From Streptomyces lanatus (GTDB lineage: Bacteria; Actinomycetota; Actinomycetes; Streptomycetales; Streptomycetaceae): a stretch of DNA of 64,000 nt. The stretch is taken from positions 367,901 to 431,900 of the forward strand of contig NZ_BNBM01000007.1 of the NCBI RefSeq assembly GCF_014655715.1, in the 5' to 3' direction. Shown here in pieces: positions 58,936 through 64,000 of this stretch. Position 1 is the stretch's first letter. The number at the start of each line of letters is the position of its first letter. The notes below the pieces were generated by a model that saw only the letters and a program-made list of their open reading frames with translations, was not told the DNA's origin and searched no databases. Made by a program: the position numbers and the translations under genes.

Positions 58936-60126
58936 ATGACCTCCGCTTCGTTGGAGGCGGCCCGGGAACTCCTGCGCGAGTTCCCGGTCGTCGACGGCCA
59001 CAACGACCTCCCGTGGGCGCTGCGCGCACAGGTCCGCTACGACCTCGACGCCCGCGACATCGCCGGCCACCAGGGCGCCCATCTGCACACCGACATCCCC
59101 CGCCTGCGCGAGGGCGGCGTGGGCGCGCAGTTCTGGTCGGTGTTCGTCCGCTCGGACTACGCCGGCGACAAGGCGGTCAGCGCGACGCTGGAACAGATCG
59201 ACTGCGTACGGCAGTTGCTGGCGCGGTATCCGGCCGACCTGCGCCCGGCGCTGACGGCGGCGGACATGGAGGCGGCCCGCGCGGAGGGCCGTATCGCCTC
59301 GCTGATGGGTGCGGAGGGCGGCCACTCCATCGCCGACTCCCTGGCCACGCTGCGCGGGCTGTACGCGCTCGGCGTCCGCTATATGACCCTCACCCACAAC
59401 GACAACATCGCGTGGGCCGACTCCGCGACGGACGAGCCCGGCGTGGGCGGTCTGTCGGCCTTCGGCCGCGAGGTCGTGCGGGAGATGAACCGCGAGGGCA
59501 TGCTGGTCGACCTCTCGCACGTCGCGGCGACGACGATGCGGGACGCGCTGGACACCTCCACCGCCCCGGTGATCTTCTCCCACTCCTCCTCCCGCGCGGT
59601 CTGCGACCACCCGCGCAACATCCCGGACGACGTCCTGGAGCGTCTGCCCGGCAACGGCGGCGTCGCCATGGTCACGTTCGTGCCGAAGTTCGTGCTCCAG
59701 GCGGCGGTCGACTGGACGCTCGCGGCCGACGAGAACATGCGCGCCCACGGCTTCCACCACCTCGACACCACAGCCGAGGCGATGAAGGTGCACCGCGCCT
59801 TCGAGGAGACCACCCCGCGCCCCATCGCCACGGTCTCCACGGTCGCCGACCATCTCGACCACATGCGCGAGATCGTCGGCGTCGACCACCTCGGCATCGG
59901 CGGCGACTACGACGGCACCGCCTTCACCCCGGACGGTCTGAACGACGTCTCCGGCTACCCCAACCTCATCGCCGAACTCCTGGACCGCGGCTGGTCCAGG
60001 GCCGACCTGGCCAAGCTGACCTGGCAGAACGCGGTACGGGTGCTGGGCGCGGCGGAGGACGTGGCCCGGGACCTGCGGGCGACGCGGGGGCCGTCCAACG
60101 CGACCATCGAGCAACTGGACGGCTGA
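58936..60126 (+). CDS. Membrane dipeptidase (renal dipeptidase family M19)
   Basis: This 396-residue zinc peptidase has VDGHNDLPWALR with the first metal ligands, the bridging Glu in MGAEGGHSIA, DLSHVAATTMRDALDTSTAPVIFSHSSSRA with two His ligands, and GVDHLGIGGDYDGT. M19 enzymes cleave dipeptides, including D-residue-containing and dehydro-dipeptides. It follows purE by four bases and may be in the same operon. Despite the family name no signal peptide is seen, so it is probably cytoplasmic. Confidence 0.93.
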   Translation: MTSASLEAARELLREFPVVDGHNDLPWALRAQVRYDLDARDIAGHQGAHLHTDIPRLREGGVGAQFWSVFVRSDYAGDKAVSATLEQIDCVRQLLARYPADLRPALTAADMEAARAEGRIASLMGAEGGHSIADSLATLRGLYALGVRYMTLTHNDNIAWADSATDEPGVGGLSAFGREVVREMNREGMLVDLSHVAATTMRDALDTSTAPVIFSHSSSRAVCDHPRNIPDDVLERLPGNGGVAMVTFVPKFVLQAAVDWTLAADENMRAHGFHHLDTTAEAMKVHRAFEETTPRPIATVSTVADHLDHMREIVGVDHLGIGGDYDGTAFTPDGLNDVSGYPNLIAELLDRGWSRADLAKLTWQNAVRVLGAAEDVARDLRATRGPSNATIEQLDG

Positions 60127-60130
60127 CGCC

Positions 60131-60490
60131 TCAGCAGGCGCACAGGCAGAACGGATGTCCTGCCGGGTCCGCGTACACCCTGAAGGTGCGCGAGCGGTCG
60201 TCGGTGTCCAGGGGCTTCGCGCCCAGGGCGAGGACGGCTTCCTCGGCCGTGTCCAGGTCCGGCACCGTCAGGTCGAGGTGGAACTGCTGCGAGTGATCGG
60301 GCGCGGGCCACTCCGGCGCGACGAACCCCGGGGCGGCCTGGAACGCCAGCGCCTGCCCGCCGGGCACCTTGAGGTCCACCCAGTCCCCGTCGCCCTCCAC
60401 GGTGCCGTCGAGCACGCGCGCGTAGAAGTCGGCGAGGGCGCGGGGGTCGGGACAGTCCAGGACGACGACGCCCAGTTCGGCGATGGCCAT
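60131..60490 (-). CDS. VOC-superfamily (glyoxalase/bleomycin-resistance-like) protein
   Basis: This 119-residue protein has two beta-alpha-beta-beta-beta repeats: LGVVVLDCPDPRALADFYARVL, then FHLDLTVPDLDTAEEAVLALGAKPL and FRVYADPAGHPFCLCAC. The fold serves dioxygenases, glyoxalases and binding proteins; metal ligands (His in QQFHLDL, Asp/Glu late) are only partly present. AAGGAGG precedes the ATG. It is divergent from a CGNR regulator and shares with it a region full of GTTACC motifs, so it may be the regulator's target. Confidence 0.88.
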   Translation of the reverse strand: MAIAELGVVVLDCPDPRALADFYARVLDGTVEGDGDWVDLKVPGGQALAFQAAPGFVAPEWPAPDHSQQFHLDLTVPDLDTAEEAVLALGAKPLDTDDRSRTFRVYADPAGHPFCLCAC

Positions 60491-60511
60491 GACTTCCTCC
60501 TTGAAGGGATG

Positions 60512-60585
60512 GTTACCCGAGTGGTTACCCATGGAATGCGTCAACGGGTAACGCTGTTACCTCATGCTGACGCATTGGGGGTAAC
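60512..60585. promoter_or_regulatory. Cluster of GTTACCC/GGGTAAC operators between the VOC and CGNR genes
   Basis: Five copies of the core GTTACC occur at 60512, 60524, 60546 (reverse), 60556 and 60579 (reverse). The central pair forms GGTAAC-GCT-GTTACC (60547-60561). It is enclosed by a second perfect 9-bp inverted repeat, AATGCGTCA (60535-60543) with TGACGCATT (60568-60576). The nested symmetry points to cooperative binding by a dimeric regulator, most simply the adjacent CGNR protein. Confidence 0.75.
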
Positions 60586-60615
60586 GTCGCAAGGGGATTG
60601 GCGGGATGCGAGAGA

Positions 60616-60621
60616 TAGCGT
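60616..60621 (+). promoter_or_regulatory. Putative -10 box of a leaderless CGNR regulator transcript
   Basis: TAGCGT ends six bases before ATG 60628, with no ribosome site between. Confidence 0.4.
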
Positions 60622-60627
60622 GCAGCC

Positions 60628-61128
60628 ATGAGTGAGAGATCGCCCGCGCCCGGGGGCCTGGAGCTGATCCAGTCCCTGGTCAACACGCTGGACATCGAGT
60701 CGGGTGCCGACTCGCTGGACACGGCGGAGGGCCGGGCGCGGTTCGGGCTGGCCGAGGCCGACCTGCCGGGCGCGCGGGAGCTGCGGGAGTCGCTGCGGGT
60801 GGCCCTGCTCGCCCACGCCGGTCATGCGCCGCACCGCGCGGTGACCCCGCTCGGCGAGCTGCTGACGGCGAGCCCGCTGGTCGTCTCGGTCGACGCCGCC
60901 GACGGGTCGGCCACCCTCGCCGCCGCCGACGCGGGGCCGCTGCGCTCCAGGGTGGCGGCGGCCATCGCCCGGTCCCTGGTCGAGGGCACCTGGATCCGGC
61001 TGAAGGCCTGCGAGGCCGTCGACTGCCACTGGGCGTACTACGACCGCAGTCCGGCCGGACGCGGTCGCTGGTGCTCGATGCAGGTGTGCGGGGCGCGCGC
61101 GAAGATGCGGCGCTACCGGGCCAAGTGA
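60628..61128 (+). CDS. CGNR zinc-finger regulator (ABATE domain)
   Basis: This 166-residue protein has an N-terminal ligand-type region (LELIQSLVNTLDIESGADSLDTAEGRARFGL), a helical middle (LRESLRVALLAHAGHA), and a C-terminal zinc-binding DNA-binding part: LKACEAVDCHWAYYDRSPAGRGRWCSMQVCGARAKMRRYR. The four cysteines in C-x4-C and C-x4-C arrangement are the CGNR finger, here with CGAR in place of CGNR. Such proteins act as transcription regulators. The operator cluster immediately upstream suggests autoregulation. Confidence 0.88.
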   Translation: MSERSPAPGGLELIQSLVNTLDIESGADSLDTAEGRARFGLAEADLPGARELRESLRVALLAHAGHAPHRAVTPLGELLTASPLVVSVDAADGSATLAAADAGPLRSRVAAAIARSLVEGTWIRLKACEAVDCHWAYYDRSPAGRGRWCSMQVCGARAKMRRYRAK

Positions 61129-61226
61129 GCCGGAGCCAGGTGGGCCGAGCGGGCCAAGTACGCCATTCTGAAAGGTTGTTGAAGATTCATTCGGCGTGAT
61201 GGCGTCAGGTGCGGCAGAATGCGAAG

Positions 61227-61267
61227 GACGCCGTTTCGGCCGACTGAGCCTCGGCCGAAGCGGCGTC
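61227..61267 (-). terminator. Hairpin between the CGNR and UDP-glucose dehydrogenase genes
   Basis: GACGCCG plus TTCGGCCGA (61227-61243) pairs with TCGGCCGAA plus CGGCGTC (61251-61267), with one mismatch between the two parts. Convergent genes share it. Confidence 0.8.
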
Positions 61268-61290
61268 GCCTGTGCGGGGCCCAGGCGGAT

Positions 61291-62634
61291 CTAGGCCGTG
61301 GGGCGCCCCATCGCCCGGTAGCTCCACCCGGCTTCGCGCCACAGCTCGGGGTCGAGGGCGTTGCGGCCGTCCAGGATGACCCGGGCCGCCGCGACCTCGC
61401 CGAGAGCCCTCGGGTCCAGCTCGCGGAACTCGCGCCACTCCGTCAGATGCAGCACGACATCGGCGCCGCGCACCGCCTCGACCGCGCTGTCGGCATAGCC
61501 GAGGGTCGGGAAGAGACGGCGGGCGTTGGCCATGCCCTTGGGGTCGTAGACGGTGACCTGGCCGCCCTGGAGGTGGATCTGCCCGGCGACGTTCAGCGCG
61601 GGCGAGTCCCGCACGTCGTCCGAGTCGGGCTTGAAGGTGGCGCCGAGCACCGCGACCCGCTTGCCCAGGAAGGACCCGCCGCCCAGCGCCTGCCGGGCGA
61701 GCTCCACCATCTGCCCGCGCTGGCGCATGTTGATCGAGTCGATCTCGCGCAGGAAGGTCAGCGCCTGGTCGGCGCCCAGCTCACCGGCGCGGGCCATGAA
61801 GGCGCGGATGTCCTTGGGCAGACAGCCGCCGCCGAAACCGATCCCGGCCCGCAGGAACTTCTTGCCGATCCGGTCATCGTGGCCGATGGCCTCGGCCAGC
61901 TTGGCGACATCGCCGCCGGCGGCCTCGCAGACCTCCGCCATCGCGTTGATGAAGGAGATCTTGGTGGCCAGGAAGGAGTTGGCGGACGTCTTCACCAGCT
62001 CGGCGGTGGGGAAGTCGGTGACGACGAAGGGGGAGCCGTCGGCGATCGGCGTCGCGTACACCTCGCGCAGCAGCTCCTCGGCGCGCTCGCTGCGCACGCC
62101 GACGACGATCCGGTCCGGGTGCAGGGTGTCCTGGACGGCGAAGCCCTCGCGCAGGAACTCCGGGTTCCAGGCCAGCTCCACCTCGCCGCCGCCGGGCGCC
62201 AGCTCCAGGATGCGGGCCGCGAGCCGGTCGGCGCTGCCCACCGGCACGGTCGACTTGCCGACGACCAGGTTCGGGCCGCGCAGGTGCTTGGCGAGGGACT
62301 CGACGGCGGAGTCGACGTAGCTCATGTCGCAGGCGTACTCGCCGTGCTTCTGCGGGGTGTTCACGCAGACGAAGTGCACATCGCCGAACTCGGCGACCTC
62401 CGCCCAGTCCATGGTGAAGCGCAGCCGCCCGGTCGAGCCCTCGATGCCGGCGACGTGCTTGCGCAGCAGCTCCTCAAGGCCCGGCTCGAACATCGGGACC
62501 TGGCCGCGGCCGAGCATCTCGATCTTCTCGGGCACGACATCGAGCCCCAGTACCTCGAAGCCGAGCTCGGCCATGGCCGCGGCGTGGGTGGCGCCGAGAT
62601 AGCCGGTACCGATCACGGTGATCTTGAGGGCCAT
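61291..62634 (-). CDS. UDP-glucose 6-dehydrogenase family protein
   Basis: This 447-residue NAD enzyme oxidises UDP-glucose to UDP-glucuronate for polysaccharides or glycosylation. The NAD fold ITVIGTGYLGATHAAAMAELGFEVLGLDV, VCVNTPQ, VVGKSTVPVGSADRLA, WNPEFLREGFAVQDTLHPDRIVVG, and the catalytic Cys in GFGGGCLPKDIRAFMARAGE are all there. C-terminal VAVLGATFKPDSDDVRDSPALNVA is the UDP-binding domain. ATG 62634 has GGAG upstream. UDP-mannuronate-type dehydrogenases are less likely given YLGATHA and FLREG. Confidence 0.94.
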   Translation of the reverse strand: MALKITVIGTGYLGATHAAAMAELGFEVLGLDVVPEKIEMLGRGQVPMFEPGLEELLRKHVAGIEGSTGRLRFTMDWAEVAEFGDVHFVCVNTPQKHGEYACDMSYVDSAVESLAKHLRGPNLVVGKSTVPVGSADRLAARILELAPGGGEVELAWNPEFLREGFAVQDTLHPDRIVVGVRSERAEELLREVYATPIADGSPFVVTDFPTAELVKTSANSFLATKISFINAMAEVCEAAGGDVAKLAEAIGHDDRIGKKFLRAGIGFGGGCLPKDIRAFMARAGELGADQALTFLREIDSINMRQRGQMVELARQALGGGSFLGKRVAVLGATFKPDSDDVRDSPALNVAGQIHLQGGQVTVYDPKGMANARRLFPTLGYADSAVEAVRGADVVLHLTEWREFRELDPRALGEVAAARVILDGRNALDPELWREAGWSYRAMGRPTA

Positions 62635-62752
62635 GGGGGGACTCCATAAGGGGGACGGCGGCGTGCGGGCCCGAGCATAGTCGGAGGGTCTGACGGGCAA
62701 CTTCCCCGCTGTCGCCAAGCTCACGTATCACTGCCGTGAGCCGACCCCTAAA

Positions 62753-62785
62753 ATTTGAGTTACTTAACGGTAATTAGCACCGGCA
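62753..62785. promoter_or_regulatory. AT-rich promoter segment with TTAC-N6-GTAA
   Basis: AATTTGAGTTACTTAACGGT and the following AATTAGC form an AT-rich island in the gap before the acyl-CoA dehydrogenase gene. TTAC (62760) and GTAA (62770) are inverted. It probably contains the divergent promoters. Confidence 0.35.
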
Positions 62786-62824
62786 TCACACTTGCCACCC
62801 AGCGTCCTTGGAGCGTGAGAGACC

Positions 62825-63982
62825 TTGGCCGGATCGGCTGACTTCGACCTGTACCGCCCGTCCGAGGAGCACGACATGCTCCGTGACGTCATCCGCTCAC
62901 TGGCCGAGGCGAAGATCGCACCGCACGCCGCCGCGGTCGACGAGGAGGCCCGCTTCCCGCGGGAGGCACTGGACGCTCTGGTCGCCAATGACCTGCACGC
63001 GGTGCACGTGCCCGAGGAGTACGGCGGCGCGGGCGCGGACGCGCTGGCGACGGTGATCGTGATCGAGGAGGTCGCGCGGGTCTGCGCCTCGTCCTCCCTG
63101 ATCCCCGCGGTGAACAAGCTGGGCTCGCTCCCGGTCATACTCTCCGGCTCCGAGGAGCTGAAGAAGAAGTACATGACCCCGCTCGCCAAGGGCGAGGGCA
63201 TGTTCTCGTACTGCCTGTCCGAGCCCGACGCCGGTTCCGACGCGGCCGGCATGAAGACCAAGGCGGTCCGGGACGGCGACCACTGGATCCTGAACGGCGT
63301 GAAGCGCTGGATCACCAACGCCGGCGAGTCCGAGTACTACACGGTGATGGCGGTCACCGACCCCACCAAGCGCTCCAAGGGAATCTCCGCCTTCGTCGTC
63401 GAGAAGTCCGACGAGGGCGTCTCCTTCGGCGCCCCGGAGAAGAAGCTCGGCATCAAGGGCTCCCCGACCCGCGAGGTCTACCTGGACAACGTCCGCATCC
63501 CGGCGGACCGCATGATCGGCGAGGAGGGCACCGGCTTCGCCACCGCGATGAAGACGCTGGATCACACCCGCATCACGATCGCCGCCCAGGCCCTCGGCAT
63601 CGCCCAGGGCGCCCTCGACTACGCCAAGGGCTATGTCCAGGAGCGCAAGCAGTTCGGCAAGCCGATCGCCGACTTCCAGGGCATCCAGTTCATGCTCGCC
63701 GACATGGCCATGAAGATCTCGGCCGCCCGCGCCCTGACCTACCAGGCCGCCGCCGCCTCCCAGCGCGTCGACGCCGACCTCACCTACCTGGGCGCCGCCG
63801 CCAAGTGCTTCGCCTCGGACGTGGCGATGGAGGTCACGACGGACGCGGTGCAGCTCCTCGGCGGCTACGGCTACACCCGTGACTACCCGTGCGAGCGCAT
63901 GATGCGCGACGCGAAGATCACGCAGATCTACGAGGGCACCAACCAGGTCCAGCGCATCGTCATGGCGCGCAACCTGCCGTAA
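62825..63982 (+). CDS. Acyl-CoA dehydrogenase
   Basis: This 385-residue flavoprotein makes the trans-2 double bond in fatty acyl-CoA. Motifs include YCLSEPDAGSDAAGMKTKA (FAD/substrate loop), VKRWITNAGESEYYTVMAVTD, ITIAAQALGIAQGALDYAKGY, QFGKPIADFQGIQFMLADM, and the C-terminal LLGGYGYTRDYPCERMMRDAKITQIYEGTNQVQRI with the catalytic Glu in IYEGTNQ. The start is a TTG at 62825, which fits alignment of the N terminus (MAGSADFDLYRPSEEH) and has GAGAG just upstream. Chain-length specificity is unknown. Confidence 0.95.
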   Translation: MAGSADFDLYRPSEEHDMLRDVIRSLAEAKIAPHAAAVDEEARFPREALDALVANDLHAVHVPEEYGGAGADALATVIVIEEVARVCASSSLIPAVNKLGSLPVILSGSEELKKKYMTPLAKGEGMFSYCLSEPDAGSDAAGMKTKAVRDGDHWILNGVKRWITNAGESEYYTVMAVTDPTKRSKGISAFVVEKSDEGVSFGAPEKKLGIKGSPTREVYLDNVRIPADRMIGEEGTGFATAMKTLDHTRITIAAQALGIAQGALDYAKGYVQERKQFGKPIADFQGIQFMLADMAMKISAARALTYQAAAASQRVDADLTYLGAAAKCFASDVAMEVTTDAVQLLGGYGYTRDYPCERMMRDAKITQIYEGTNQVQRIVMARNLP

Positions 63983-64000
63983 GCGAGAGCGACAGAGGGG

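Overview
The window is chromosomal DNA of a Streptomyces. It has very high GC with G/C-rich third codon positions, GTG and TTG starts, resuscitation-promoting-factor genes, a CYP107U1-type cytochrome P450, and a leucine tRNA with anticodon UAA that matches bldA. The gene order (P450, two rpf genes, eno, divIC-like, DUF501, ppx, ndh, cfa, bldA, cystathionine beta-synthase, hut genes, sigma/STAS/kinase locus, purK-purE, UDP-glucose dehydrogenase, acyl-CoA dehydrogenase) follows the conserved core of the genus as I remember it. I see no insertion sequence, prophage or CRISPR array.

Layout. 1-4.7 kb: the end of a SurA-like lipoprotein gene, mazG, a P-loop NTPase with Sel1/TPR-type repeats (the only confident gene in which I found a TTA codon), and a P450. 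4.9-9.7 kb: two secreted Rpf muralytic enzymes, the second behind a ydaO/c-di-AMP riboswitch, then enolase, a divIC/ftsB-like gene and DUF501. 9.9-14.6 kb: ppx, a small secreted protein, a type II NADH dehydrogenase behind a Rex-like operator, and cfa. 14.6-20.8 kb: a FtsX-type ABC exporter, bldA, pobA and a BI-1/YccA membrane protein. 20.9-27.5 kb: small conserved genes, a thiolase, an SGNH hydrolase, cystathionine beta-synthase and a membrane protein. 27.6-33.4 kb: an osmoprotectant-type ABC importer, divergent from an aromatic-amino-acid-lyase-like gene that lacks the normal MIO triad and is coupled to an RpiR regulator. 34.1-36.3 kb: a run of roadblock-type proteins. 36.4-43.6 kb: a PLP decarboxylase divergent from a coupled histidine-utilisation operon (hutU, M20 amidohydrolase, hutF, hutI).

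43.6-47.8 kb holds a sigma-like/zinc-finger/membrane/lectin fusion next to a SigB-type sigma factor, an anti-anti-sigma factor and an anti-sigma kinase, that is, a partner-switching unit. 48.4-52.4 kb is a four-gene set of secreted or anchored surface proteins, two with sortase signals. 52.5-56.5 kb is a peptide transporter with a long, highly structured leader, divergent from a two-component system. 56.5-64 kb has GtrA, purK-purE, a renal-type dipeptidase, a VOC protein and CGNR regulator sharing an elaborate operator, UDP-glucose dehydrogenase and an acyl-CoA dehydrogenase.

The signals I would follow first are the lyase-like protein without its MIO serine, the sigma-like/lectin fusion, the structured leader of the peptide transporter, the surface-protein operon, the TTA-containing NTPase in the same window as bldA, and the nested palindromes of the CGNR regulator.
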